Assembly (NCBI GenBank): GCA_011033025.1
Contig: WFMF01000395.1
Span: 103,374 to 167,373, forward strand
From: Beroe forskalii
Lineage: Eukaryota > Ctenophora > Nuda > Beroida > Beroidae
DNA length: 64,000 nt
Direction of reading: 5' to 3'
Shown: positions 28,491-40,020 of the stretch, piece after piece
Layout of the letters: each line of letters starts with the position of its first letter
Numbering within the stretch: position 1 is the first letter of the stretch
Translations under genes and position numbers: made by a program
Notes under the pieces: generated by a model
Seen by the model: the letters and a program-made list of their open reading frames with translations, nothing else
Told to the model about the DNA's origin: nothing
Database searches by the model: none

Positions 28491-31400
28491 CCAATTTAGA
28501 AGTTTAGGACTGCTTTTATTCATTGGCGCCTATAGGCGCCTATTTAGGACGATGAATTCAGTACTTTGGCTGAAAATTGACTCGAGGCTCAGCTAATAAA
28601 ACTCGTCCTTGCCAATTCAGTACTGCCTTAATTCATCGGCGCCTATGGCGCCGAAAAAATAAGGAAGAACACAGATTCCTAGAGATCAATATCGGCGCCT
28701 ATAGGCACTTATTTACGGCCTGAATGTGTCGTATAACAGCCGTGGTGTGTAGTAACGTCCTTACTGTGTTGTGACGGTGTTACTGTGTCGTAACGTCCTT
28801 ACTGTGTTGTGAAGGTTTTACTGTGACTTAACAATGAAACTGTGTCGTAACGGTATTGCTATGTCGTGACAATGTGACTTTGTCTTAACTGCGTAAAACT
28901 GCGTCGTAGCGGTACAACTGCGTCGTAAGGGTGCTACTGTGTCGTAATGGTGTTACTACGTTACTGTGTTGTAACGGTGTTACTGTGTCGTAACTGCATG
29001 ACTGTGTCGAAACTGCGTGACTTTTTCGTAACTGTGTTACTGTGTTGGAACTGCGTAGTGCGTACAGACTGTGTCGTAACTGCGTCGTAATGGTGTTACA
29101 GCTTTGTCGTAACGTCCTTACTGTGTTTTAAGTGAGCTACTGTGCGGTTACTGTGTCGTCACGATGTTACTTTGTCGTAATGGCGTTATTTGCTATTGTA
29201 TCGTAACTGCGTGACTTCGTCGTAACTGCGTTACTGTGTAGTAACTGCGTAACTGTGTCGTAACGGTGCTATTGTGTCGTAACGACATTAATTTACTGTG
29301 CTGTTAAGGTGTTACTGTTTCGTATAAACGGTGTTACTGTGTCGTAACGGTGTAACTGTGTCATGGGAATGAAACTGTGCTGTAACGGTTCTACTGTCAC
29401 GTCAATGCATAACTGTATCGTAAAACTGGTTTATGTTGTTGTTGATGTGATTGTTGATGTTAATGTTACAGCCCTGTGCGAGGAATTGCCGTAAAATGTC
29501 ACCTGCACGGCCAGCAGGAATTATATTTTTGAGGCAAACACGCCCAAATGTCCATATCAGTTCAAATTTATCGTTGGCGATCAGCGCTGATCGGCGCTGA
29601 TCAGCGCTGATCAGCGCTGATCAGCGCCGATGAGGAAAAATGGCGTTTACAAAGGCTCTTATGCAGGTGTTTTGTCGGCGCTGATCAGCGCTGATCAGCG
29701 CTGATTTTAGGCCATCATGCTGATCGGCGCTGATCGCTGATTGATCGCCGATCAGCGCTGATCAGCGCTGATCGGCGATCAGCGCCGATCAGCGCCGACG
29801 ACCGCCGATGAGAATTTTGAAATTTCTGATCGGCGCTGATCAGCGCTGATCAGCGCTGATCGGCGGTGTCGCTGATCAGCGCTGATCGTCTGACCAGCGC
29901 TGATCAGCGCTGATCAGCGCCGATCAGCGCTGATCAGCGCCGATCGGCGGTGGATCGGCGCTGATCAGCGCTGATCGGCGCCGATTGCAAAGTCAACATC
30001 TGCCAGCCATTCAACATCATCATGAGCATGCTGGTTTTCAAAAAGTGCATTCTTAAGCCTGCCTTTAGGATCACTTAAACTTTTAGAGGGGTCAGGACAG
30101 AATTTTTGATGAAGTGTATTCAGAGGATTGCCGATTGGTACACAAAGTGTCTGAGGGACTGGGGGTTATTAAAGCACTTGAGGTGGCCCTTTTGGAAAAT
30201 TTAAAGAGTGAATGTATTGAAATGGGGCTTTGGAATTTAATAATTTTAAATATATCCATAAAGCAATGGTATGTATATAGGTTTTTTTGACAGTAAGGAT
30301 TTTGTACTTTTTGAAGAGAGGTTTAGTATGTTCTTTCCTATAGAATTCTTCTCCAAGGATTTGATCATGAATTGTCGGCAATTGCAGCAACAGGTTTTAT
30401 TATTGACATAAGCATTATAGTCACCAAAAGGACCCTTATGCATTTTTTCTGTATAATAAATAGCTCTGAAATTTTGCATCTGATATGCACAGATATGCAG
30501 TATGCAAGATGGATTCGAAGGAAGAGAGTATGGTAAAGGCTAGGGTGGAGTCCTCGGAATACACTTTTATTCTAGAAAGAGTGCAAATGGCGTAATTAAG
30601 TTTTCGTTTGCATTCGAGGATGTGCTTATCCCAGTTTAGATCTTGGTCAATAAACACTCCAAGGAATTTTGTTTCAGCAACTTTCTTGATTTCTTGTGAA
30701 TTGATGAACAATTTAAAATCACGAATGTTTTCAGAATTGTTTTTGTCTTAGGTTTGAAGTGTGTATATAATAACATTTTGATTGATTAATGTGCAATTTA
30801 TTCAGGATCATATACTGATGTACTGATTTAAGTAGTAAGTTTGCTTTAGAATATGCCATCTTTGCAGTCTTTCCAGTTATAAAAATGTTAGTATCATCAG
30901 TAAAGAGGACAAATTCACCAAGTTTGGAGCAATTTGAAAGGTCATTTATGTAGATTAGGAAGAGTAGTGGACCAAGGACAGATCCTGTGGCACCCCAAAT
31001 TGAATAGCAAGTTTGTGGATTGGTGGTTCAGTACATCAGTATATTGACTCCTGTTAGTTAGGTATGATTTCATAAGTGAATGTGATGCTCCCCGTATATT
31101 CCATAATGGTACAGCTTATCCAGCAGTGTTCCATGATCAATGGTGTGTCGAAAGCTTTACTCAGGTCAATAAATATACCAAGGACATGTTGTTTCTTGTT
31201 TATGGCTGATTCAATGTGTGCAATTGAATAGTTCAGTGCATGACTGGTTGAGTGAGACTTTCTAAAACCATATTGATTTTGGTGGAGTATGTTTTGGGGA
31301 AGTGAAGAAATTATAAAGTCGGGAATAGATAAGTTTTTCAAAGATTTTTCCAAATATAGGAAGTGTTGAGATTGGCCTATAATTTTCTATTGAGTCAGGG

Positions 31401-33239
31401 CTTCCTTTTTTGTACACTGGTATAATTTTGCCAACTTTCAGTTCCTCAGGAAATGGGCCCAGGGACATGAGGTCGTTAAATATTTTTGAGAGTGGCTTTG
31501 CAATTATATGCGAAGATTTTTTAATGACTTTGACAGGGGATATCACTTGCTTTGCCATTTTGAAAGTCCGAAATGATTTCATTAATTTCAAGTTCAGTGC
31601 AATCTTCAAAATATTGAGTTGATGTTTGCTGGCATTAAGAATTCAGTAAACGATTGGAAGTGGGACCTGTTAACACTTATTCCATCTAAGTCAGAGTTCA
31701 GGTCAGAGGCAATTGAGATAAAATACTTGTTGAAAGCATTAGAAATAGTTCTTTTGTTAGGATTTTTTCATTATTGATAACGAATGGAGGTTTATTTGTT
31801 TTATTAGAGCCCTGAGCTCATTTATTAGTTTCCAAGTTTTCTTGGGATCCTCCCTGCATTCCTGGAATTGCATTTGTATGAGCATTTGTAATATGATTTT
31901 TTGGCCTGAAATTTATAATTTGTTGCAATTTTTACGATAGTAATGGTGTTAGTCCATTCGGCTCTCAGTTTGCTGTTGTTTTCTGGATTGTTTTTTGGTA
32001 ATGGATTATTGAGGATAGTTCTTTCATGGTTTCAGTTTATCAAAGTTTACACCTTCAGTCAAGACATGGATGAAAAAGGGATAGTTCTTTGAGGAGTTTC
32101 ACTAAGCTTATTAGTAAGTTCATCAATAAAATTATTAAGTCTTGAAAAATTCAAAATATTGTGTTTGTTTCTCAGTCTTACATTGGCTTTCAGAAAAAGG
32201 TCTGAGATTAAGGTTTTTAGGGGAGGTGGTGAAACTCATTTTTGTTTCTATTGTCCTGAGGTAATGATATTTTGGATGTCGTTTGAAATATCTGAGAATG
32301 CAGGATGGAATGCAGGCCGTTGGTGAGTGTAATGTGGAAATGAGAGGGGTATAACCTGCAGCCATGAAGGTATCTTCATATTTGTTTAGCACATTTTTAC
32401 TGAGTAGGTTTAGGTTGAAGTCACCCATTATGCGCATTATTGCTAGGCAGAGCTTCAAAGATTTTTTGCTAGGCACATTCAAAGATTAGGTTCCAGTTTA
32501 GCCATCATTATCTTACAGCCAGAGTATAGCATTTTTCCAATGTGATGGAATTTACTTACAAGCCATCATTAGTTGGATTGAAGTTGAAAAAAGGCACTCT
32601 ATGTCTTCACAACATTCAGAAATATTTTCTAGGATTGTGACATTGATCGAATCATGGATATAGAGTGCAACACCAGTGCCTGATTTTTGTTTTCATTTAT
32701 ATCTTGGTAGTACCCACTGTAATTAGGCAATTGGTAGGTGCAACCCACATTTGGAGCAGTATTTGTTTCAGCCAAACCAATTTACCCGTGAATTTGTGAT
32801 TTATGCACTTTAATTCAGCACTAAGAGAGTCAAAATTCGATGAAGTTACCATCAACATTAAGAAAATATGTCGACAGTAGCTTGTCACAGTTTCGTAAAC
32901 CAGGCTTTAACCCACCTTCCTGTAGAGTTGATTCAGTTCCTGGATACTATAGGATTTACATCCATCCAGGACATTGCATATTTATTGGCATATTGATCAA
33001 CATATTCATCATAATGTTTTTCTTCATCTGAATCCTGCCAGTGGGAAAGGGGTTATAACGTGGTTCCAAATTTGGTTCACAGCCTGGACAAACCCATTTG
33101 TTAGCAACAAATGCAAAGTTTGATTTATTAAAACACTTGCTATGGATAATGATACCACAAGCTTCACACTCAGTAATAGGTTTGCCAAGGTTAATGTTCT
33201 TATTGCAGCAGTCACATTTTTCTCTAGCTATAACGCGAT

Positions 33240-33660
33240 TGAAATCTAATTAACTGGATGGCGAGGCTGCAAAGTGACGTCCAAATGTGGAACGTTGCGC
33301 TGCGCGCGCGGGTAGGGTAACATCCTACGAGCGCATCTAGCGTCGACGGACGTTGCCCGTCTATTTCTTCAGACTGGATGGCTATCAAGGTTGCAAAGTG
33401 ACGTCCAAAAGTGACGTCCAAATGTGGAACGTTGAGCCGCGCGCGAGGGTAGGGTAACATCCTACGAATCTAGCGCTTTAAGCATTAAGGTTAGGGTTCT
33501 GGTTAGGGTCAGGATTTGTTAGGTTCAGGGTTAGGATTAAGGTTAGGGTTTAGGTTAGGGCAATGGTTAGGTTTAGGATACAGAAAAATTGACGTTTAGA
33601 TCTGTGACGTCACTCAGAGCCGTTTATATGGGAGACATACCCAAAAAACCATAAAACCCT
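33240..33660. repeat. Dispersed repeat block with TTAGGG-like text
   Basis: Two copies of gcaaagtgacgtccaaatgt and ggaacgttg(c/a)gc(t/c)gcgcgcg, followed by gacggacgttgcccgtctat, as at 24620-24840 and 35090-35360. Then degenerate ggttagggtt(a/c) text and gatctgtgacgtcactcag, which recur at 41020-41160. The block appears to be fragments of two small inverted-repeat families. Confidence 0.55.
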
Positions 33661-34050
33661 TTTAAAAATGGGGGCCCAGTATATAACTTCATATTTGTTT
33701 ATTGTAAAATTGCTTTTCATTAATGTTACTATGGAATGGGCACCGGAGTGAAATGGTGCTAAATAATTGTTAACATTTGATATTGATCATTTGGGTATGA
33801 GATTAGAGATGGTTTAATACCATTATGCTTACTTTACTTTACTTTACTTTCTATCATGACCAACAACATACTATTTAATTTTGCAATTCAACCTTCTAAT
33901 AATACCCATTGGATCATAGTGAATCATAAAAACAGTTGTGTGACATTTGTTGATGTAATATCAAAATTGTTTTAGTAGTCTTAGTAAAATGGCCAAGGTC
34001 GGTTTAATCAACCAGGCCGGTGGCAGCCATGCAGAGCATGGAGACTTCCC

Positions 34051-36106
34051 CACCCAACATTTTTGGTTGCACAGGAGTTGCACAACGTTTCATATGCAAC
34101 CTACAACGTCTCAGGGAGGTTTCATAGGGGGTAAATTGTCGTGTGCAAGGAGGTTGCTTACACTTAAGTGAAACGTTCCTCATGAAACGTTGCGAAACGT
34201 TTCACTTGAAACATAATTCCACCGTTTCTGCAACCTATTTGCGGACGACAATTTACCCCTATGCAACCTTCAAGCAACTATTGTAAGGTTGTAAATGCAA
34301 CGTTTTAAAACGTTGGCACATTGTTGCTACAATGTTGAAAATAACGTTGCTGCAACGTTGCTGCAACTTACCAAGGCGAACCCCACGTCAACAACAATAA
34401 TATTGAAGAGCAATATTGTTCCGATTCGTGTTTGTGGCTGAAGCAGCTGTAATGGATTTGGCGCTGCTTCAGCCAAGACCTTGTTCAGGAGCTGCAGGCT
34501 CTTGACCAAGGTCTTCCAAAAGTCCTTTCATTGCACTCTCGAGTACAAAGAAAGAGAGGATGTGATGGATACCCATCAGCATCCAGAAGGCCTCATTAAC
34601 CCCCAGAGGAGGTTACATGAGAAGTCGAATACTCACCATACTTACTTCAGTTACGATGTTATCACGCTGATCATCACGTTGCAAAGAGGTTGCATTGCGT
34701 CATTTAGTTACCCTTCGAATATATCTCTCACGATAAAAATTTTCTTGCGTTTGAAAATTCATTTTGATATAATTTGAATTGATGTCATCTCAACGTCCTT
34801 AAATTACAATTTTCTTGTTCTTTAATACTCGAAGCAAAATTTTCACTCAAACAATCATTCATGACTGTAATTGGGCTTCTTTATCAACTTATTTCGTGAA
34901 ACAAAATTGCAGAAAAACGTTGTTGTGATGTTTTCAAAACGTTTCAAAAACTTTGTTACTTATAATTTCTACCACAATCTACAATATTTCTTTGACAAAG
35001 TGGCATGACCGCGGCTTGTCAGAAGTTGTCTGACCCCATCGGCAGACCCTTGCTAAAACACAAATAACCCCATGTGGCTCTCACGCCGCGCGCTTCTGCA
35101 TCACAGGAAGTCGAAATGTGGAATGTTGCGCCGCGCGAGCGAGGGTGGGGTAACAATTAACATCCTACGACGCGCGCGGTGCTAGGTAGGGTATTATCAT
35201 TCTTCATTTCTTCGAGTACGACGCAACCAATTCAGTCGACGGACGTTGCCCGTCTAAATTTCTTCTGACTGGATGGCGAGAGCGCAAAGTGACGTCCAGT
35301 CGTCCAAATGTGGAACGTTGCGCCGCGCGTGAGGGTGGGGTAACATCCTACGGCCAATTCAGACAACGTCTGACATTGACAAGCCGCGTCTTTTGCTAAA
35401 AATGTATAACATCAGTTCGCGATGCGCAGCACGCTTCCCCAGATTTAGATTTAGAACAGGGAAGCGCTTGGAAACGTTAAAACAACGTATTTCAAACGTA
35501 TCAAAGTAACGTTGCGTACAAGTTACCTCTAAACGTTTAAACAGTGTAGTTCAGACGTTTCAAAGTAACGTTGCATACAAATTAATTGGAAACGTTAAAA
35601 CAACGTAATTCAAACGTATCAAAATAACGTTGCATACAAGTTCCTTGTAAACGTTAAAACAATGTAGTTCAGACGTTTCAAAGTAACGTTACATACAAGT
35701 TATTTGGAAACGTTAAAACAACGTATTTCAAAAGTTTCAAAGTAACGTTGCATACAAGTTACTTGGAGACGTTGAAACAACGTTTTTCAAACGTATCAAA
35801 GTAACGTTGCATACAAGTTACTTGGAAACGTTTAAAATATGTTCCATATGCAACGTTCCTTAACGTTGGATTTTTGAAGTTGCTGAAACGTTCCATTGGA
35901 ATTATTTTGTAACGTTTCAAAAGAAACGTTTAAATGTCGTTTCACAACGTTGCCTAGGCAACGTTCCAAAAGGTAACAATTGAAACGTTTAGTATACGTT
36001 GCAATAGATTGCCAACGTTGCAACCCCGTTGCAACCTTTTGCAACCTTGGTAAAATGTCTTGCAACGTTACTGCAACGTTGGCAACCAAAATTGTTGGGT
36101 GGGTCC
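34051..36106. mobile_element. AACGTT-rich inverted-repeat element, ~2.05 kb
   Basis: The ends CCACCCAACATTTTTGGTTG and (complement) CCACCCAACAATTTTGGTTG are inverted repeats. The interior holds an imperfect ~60-bp satellite (35460-35840: aacgttgcatacaagttact and tggaaacgttaaaacaacg) and many AACGTT/AAACGTTT palindromes. It interrupts the SINE-like repeat. A short duplication such as TCCC is possible, but the C/G runs make it ambiguous. No transposase. Confidence 0.65.
35010..35392. mobile_element. Nested MITE with GCGGCTTGTCA ends
   Basis: GCGGCTTGTCAGAAGTTGTC at the left is matched by tctgacatTGACAAGCCGC at the right. The interior carries the dispersed ggaacgttgcgccgcgcg and gacggacgttgcccgtct words. 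It lies inside the AACGTT element. Confidence 0.5.
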
Positions 36107-36456
36107 CTATACACTAGGCCAAGGGTGTGAACTCCTAGGTGGTTTTTAGGCCACCCGACTGCTGGGTTATATCCTGTGCTGAGAGCAGAACCCCGTCCTG
36201 GACCACACAGGTCTGGGATTCCACCAATGCCCCTGGCTTCAAACGGACTGCAAAGCAAGTCAAGCTTGCCTGCAGATTAGGTCAGCTATCAGCTGAAGGT
36301 GGCTATGTACCACCTCCCTTCGTCTGGTGGATCACAGGGTGGCCTGACCCAGCCAGACTGTGTAAATCATATTCCCATCGATTGGTATTTAACTGGGCTC
36401 AATGGGCAAAGCCCTGTTCCAGGATACTGCCTGGAACAGAAGGAAAGTAGGTACTG

Positions 36457-36930
36457 TTGATTTCCGTCCTGGCAAGGACGGCAACCCCCTCACAGTAAAA
36501 AAAAAAACAAAAAAACTTGCGTTTGAAAATGGTGAAGGAAGCATCTGAGAGCTTTGAAACCTATCTTAAACGATCCCTCGTCAAATTTTACGTAGGGCTC
36601 GACCCCTCTCTAGTGAATGCGTATACCAAAATCTCGAGATATCCTCGAACGTAACCTTGCCAGGACTATATAGTAAGACATCGATGTCACAGGACGAATA
36701 TATATTTCCGTCGTGGCAAGGACGGCAACCCCCTCACAGTAAAAGAAAGAAAAACAAAAAAAAGAAAAAAAAACTTGCGTTTGAAAATAGTGAAGGAAGC
36801 ATCTGAGAGCTTCGAAACCTATCTTAAACGATTCCTCGTCAAATTTTATGTAGGAGTCGACCACTCTCGAGTGAATGCGTATACCTAAATCTCGAGATAT
36901 CTCGAACGTAACCTTGCCAGGACTATATAG
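36457..36930 (+). repeat. ~245-bp direct duplication
   Basis: Copy 1 starts at ~36460 (ttccgtcctggcaaggacgg) and copy 2 at ~36707 (ttccgtcgtggcaaggacgg). Both have 'ccccctcacagtaaaa', 'cttgcgtttgaaaat', 'gaaggaagcatctgagagct' and a final 'ccttgccaggactatatagt'. Non-coding. Confidence 0.7.
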
Positions 36931-36963
36931 TAATGTATCGATGTCACAGGACGAAGATATATA

Positions 36964-39635
36964 TACTTACTTATATATAGACGTGATAATTTTAGGACCT
37001 AATTTGTGTCAGGGTAAACTCGAAAACCATAAAAGATACAGACATGATCGAGGGCGGGTCTTTTTAGGCTAAGATGGGAAAATGTTATAGGCTATCCAGG
37101 AAGTCTCACTGGATCGATTTTATTGGTGTGATGACGTCATCAAAATCGATAAAATCACGATTTTAGCGAAAAAACGTAATTTTGGACCACTTTGAAGCAC
37201 TGTATCTGAAAAGTTTTCTACCGCGTCATGATTTCCCGACTTATGTAGCATCTAGACCTCTAGATTAAATACAAAAGAAGTTTCATGGTGATTGGTGAAA
37301 AAATGAGGTCGTGGGGGGCCTCCAAAAATCGAGGATCCTTACTAGGCCAAAATATGGTGACTTTGAGCATCTATATCTCAGCTCACGAAAGTTGCTCCAT
37401 CTTTTCCAGACGTATTAATGTTCTTTCTCAATCACATATCAAGGGTAGAAAGTTTCAAGTCGTCCTGATTTAAGGGAAAGGTGTGGTGGCCCCTCAAAAA
37501 CGTAAATTTGAGCCGCGCGAAAAAGTCGAAAATTTGGCCAAGTCCAATTTCAGGCCGAATTCCAAAAGTGCAGGGCTGTTGTGCTATACGATAGTGACTG
37601 AATCAACATTTTGATTTACTTGGTACTTGAATAGAACAAGAAATGGCACATGGAAATGAAGTGCACGTGAGTTCACGCGGACGTTTTGTAGAAATTAGGG
37701 AAATCACTATTTCAAGGATTTTAACAAATTATTTCTATGTTAGACGCTAAATAACGTATGTTTAGATCATGATAACCTCTTATAATTAAAAAGCGGCGCC
37801 CCTGTGACTCTGTGAGGGGGTTGCTATGACGACCGCTTGCGGTTTTGTCTGTGGTACTTACTTATATATAGACGTGATAATTTTAGGACCTAATTTGTGT
37901 CAGGGTAAACTCGAAAACCATAAAAGATACAGACATGATCGAGGGCGGGTTTTTTTAAGCTAAGATGGGAAAATGTTATAGGCTATCCAGGAAGTCTCAC
38001 TGGATCGATTTTATTGGTGTGATGACGTCATCAAAATCGATAAAATCACGATTTTAGCGAAAAAACGTAATTTTGGACCACTTTGAAGCACTGTATCTGA
38101 AAAGTTTTCTACCGCGTCATGATTTCCCGACTTATGTAGCATCTAGACCTCGAGATTAAGCCACAAAAGAAGTTTCATGGTGATTGGTGAAAAAATGAGG
38201 TCGTGGGGGGCCTCCAAAAATCGAGGATCCTTACTAGGCCAAAATATGGTGACTTTGAGCATCTATATCTCAGCTCACGAAAGTTGCTCCATCTTTTCCA
38301 GACGTATTAATGTTCTTTCTCAATCACATATCAAGGGTAGAAAGTTTCAAGTCGTCCTGATTTAAGGGAAAGGTGTGGTGGCCCCTCAAAAACGTAAATT
38401 TGAGCCGCGCGAAAAAGTCGAAAATTTGGCCAAGTCCAATTTCAGGCCGAATTCCAAAAGTGCAGGGCTGTTGTGCTATACGATAGTGACTGAATCAACA
38501 TTTTGATTTACTTGGTACTTGAATAGAACAAGAAATGGCACATGGAAATGAAGTGCACGTGAGTTCACGCGGACGTTTTGTAGAAATTAGGGAAATCACT
38601 ATTTCAAGGATTTTAACAAATTATTTCTATGTTTGACGCTAAATAACGTATTTTTAGATCATAATAACCTCTTACAATTAAAAAGCGGCGCCCCTGTGAC
38701 TCTGTGAGGGGGTTGCTATGACAGCCGCTTGCGGTTTTGTCTGTGGTAGAATATATATAGACGTGAGATTTTTAGGACCTAATTTTCGACGAGGTAAACT
38801 CAAAAACCATAAAAGATAGAGACATGATCGAGGGCCCGTTTTTTCAGCTAAGATGGGAGAATGTTATAGGCGATCCAGGAAGTCTCACTGAATCGATTTT
38901 ATTGGTGTGATGACGTCATCAAAATCGATAAAATCACGATTTTAGCGAAAAACGTAATTTTGAACCACTTTGAAGCACTGTATCTGAAAAGTTTTCTACC
39001 GCGTCATGATTTCCCGCCTTATGTAGCATCTAGACCTCGAGATTTAGCCACAAAAGAAGTTTCATGGTGATTGGTGAAAAAATGAGGTCGTGGGAGGCCT
39101 CCAAAAATCGAGGATCCTTACTAGGCCAAAATATGGTGACTTTGAGCATCTATATCTCAGCTCTGGAACATTGCTCCATCTTTTCCAGGCGTATCAATAT
39201 TCTTTCTCAATCAAATATCAAGGGTAAAAAGTTTCAAGTAGCCCCGATTTAATGAAAGGGTTTGGTGGCCCCTCAAAAACGTAAATTTGAGCCGCGCGAA
39301 AAAGTCGAAAATTTGGCTAAGTCCAATTTCAGGCCGAATTCCAAAAGTGCAGGGCTGTTGTGCTATACGATAGTGACTGAAAAAACATTTTGATTAACTT
39401 GGTACTTGAATAGAACAAGAAATAGGCCATGGAAATGAAGTGCACGTGAGTTCACGTGGACGTTTTGTAGAAATTAGGGAAATCACAATTTTAAGGATTT
39501 TAACAAATTATTTCTATTTTTGACGCTAAATAACGTATTTTTAGATCATAATAACCTCTTACAATTAAAAAGCGGCGCCCCTGTGACTCTGTGAGGGGGT
39601 TGCTATGACAGCCGCTTGCGGTTTTGTCTGTGGTA
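36964..39635 (+). repeat. Tandem triplication of an ~890-bp unit
   Basis: Units start at ~36964, 37855 and ~38749; the shared gtggta boundary recurs at 37851, 38743 and 39630 (892 and 887 bp). Units 1 and 2 are nearly identical; unit 3 differs at scattered sites. Each has a conserved inverted repeat (gatcgattttattggtg, gatgacgtcatc, aaaatcgata) and a 62-codon frame with the same sequence in units 1 and 2 (MVIGEKMRSWGASKNRG). That frame has no known motif and its length is unremarkable, so it is not called as a gene. Confidence 0.85.
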
Positions 39636-40020
39636 TTGATTTAAATGTTGTTATTATTGCTGTTGTTGTCGTTATATTTGCTGTTGTTGCTGTTTTGTTG
39701 GGCAGAGCATGGGTTCTTTGACTATCCTTTGACGTTTCCTTTTATCGGCTTTCGCCTGATTGGCTCGGGTAAGCCAAACGTATATAAAATGGTTAAATTA
39801 TATTTGTGTTTGAGAAAAGAGAATTTGAAAACATGTTATCAAGCTGACAGTGAGGCGAAAATATCGAAAAAATATGAACATGTAGCGTTTTAAGCCGTTT
39901 TATAACTGAAAAAGCAAAGTGTAAATTGGAAGCAGCCTACTAGCTGTGTGTTTAGTGGGACCAGAGCTACATTACAAGTTACACGCATGAAAATACTCGC
40001 AGCATTATATCATGAATTAT

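Larger units (their letters stand above)
25833..30004. mobile_element. Foldback element A1, 4.17 kb palindrome with four nested satellites
   Basis: Termini GGCAGATGTTGACTTTGCAA at the left and its exact complement at the right. The 8-bp duplication AGCCATTC lies at 25825-25832 and 30005-30012. Arms, from outside in: satellite GATCAGCGCTGATC (~25856-26262 and 29576-29995); a unique spacer (cacctgcataagagcc); satellite accGTTACgacacaGTAAC (~26440-27360 and 28740-29430); satellite CGCCTATAGGCG (~27535-27950 and 28520-28720); and a TTAGGGTTTGGG core that inverts at ~28222. No protein is encoded. GG termini with 8-bp duplications fit Merlin-superfamily mobilisation (inference). The target is the LINE frame ending at 25784. 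Confidence 0.9.
25445..33235 (-). pseudogene. Decayed non-LTR retrotransposon (PHD finger, endonuclease, RT), split by a foldback insertion
   Basis: Read on the minus strand. 33235-33030: a Cys4-His-Cys3 PHD-type finger (CDCC, CEACG, HSKC, CPGC). 32890-32130: APE-type endonuclease pieces (GVALYIHDSINVT, MGDFNLNLLS). 31620-30400: reverse transcriptase pieces (IIPVYKKGSPDSIENYRPIS, NQYGFRKSHSTSHAL, GIFIDLSKAFDT, GSVLGPLLFLIYINDL, LFTDDTNIF in place of the usual F/YADD, and TKFLGVFIDQDLNWDKHI). The C-terminal frame is interrupted at 30012 by the element 25833-30004, resumes at 25832 and stops at 25784. The 3' UTR has AATAAA at 25481. Frames shift several times, so it is inactive. The domain set fits CR1/L2/Jockey-like LINEs. 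Confidence 0.85.
33978..36450 (-). mobile_element. SINE-like dispersed repeat copy, split by another element
   Basis: 33978-34050 and 36107-36450 together match the reverse of the copy at 55916-56335 (shared: aaccgaccctggcc, tctccatgctcagcatggct, tgcaggcaagccttgtcttg). The two halves are separated by the AACGTT element. The family's 3' end is a short (ACTAAG)n tail, typical of retroposed LINE/SINE sequences. The ORF at 36139-36450 lies within it and has no known domain. Confidence 0.6.

Noticed and set aside
28025-28596. Frames of 93-171 codons with WVRV or LTQT repeats
   Set aside because: Translations of the 12-bp telomere-like repeat.
25833-30004. Assembly artefact (false inversion) explaining the 4.2-kb palindrome
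   Set aside because: The exact 8-bp duplication, LINE frame continuity across the insertion and differences between the arms (a MITE in only one) argue against it. Long reads would still be needed to be certain.
33024-33215. 63-codon minus-strand frame (MTAAIRTLTLANLL)
   Set aside because: It is a shadow of another minus-strand frame that encodes the Cys/His finger of the LINE.
36139-36450. 103-codon frame in the SINE-like repeat
   Set aside because: It lies in a dispersed repeat; other copies of the repeat do not keep a matching open frame.
37285-39252. Conserved 62-codon frame in the three 890-bp units
   Set aside because: Identity follows from the recent duplication; no domain, no codon-position bias in the differences of unit 3 that I could see, and no initiation context.
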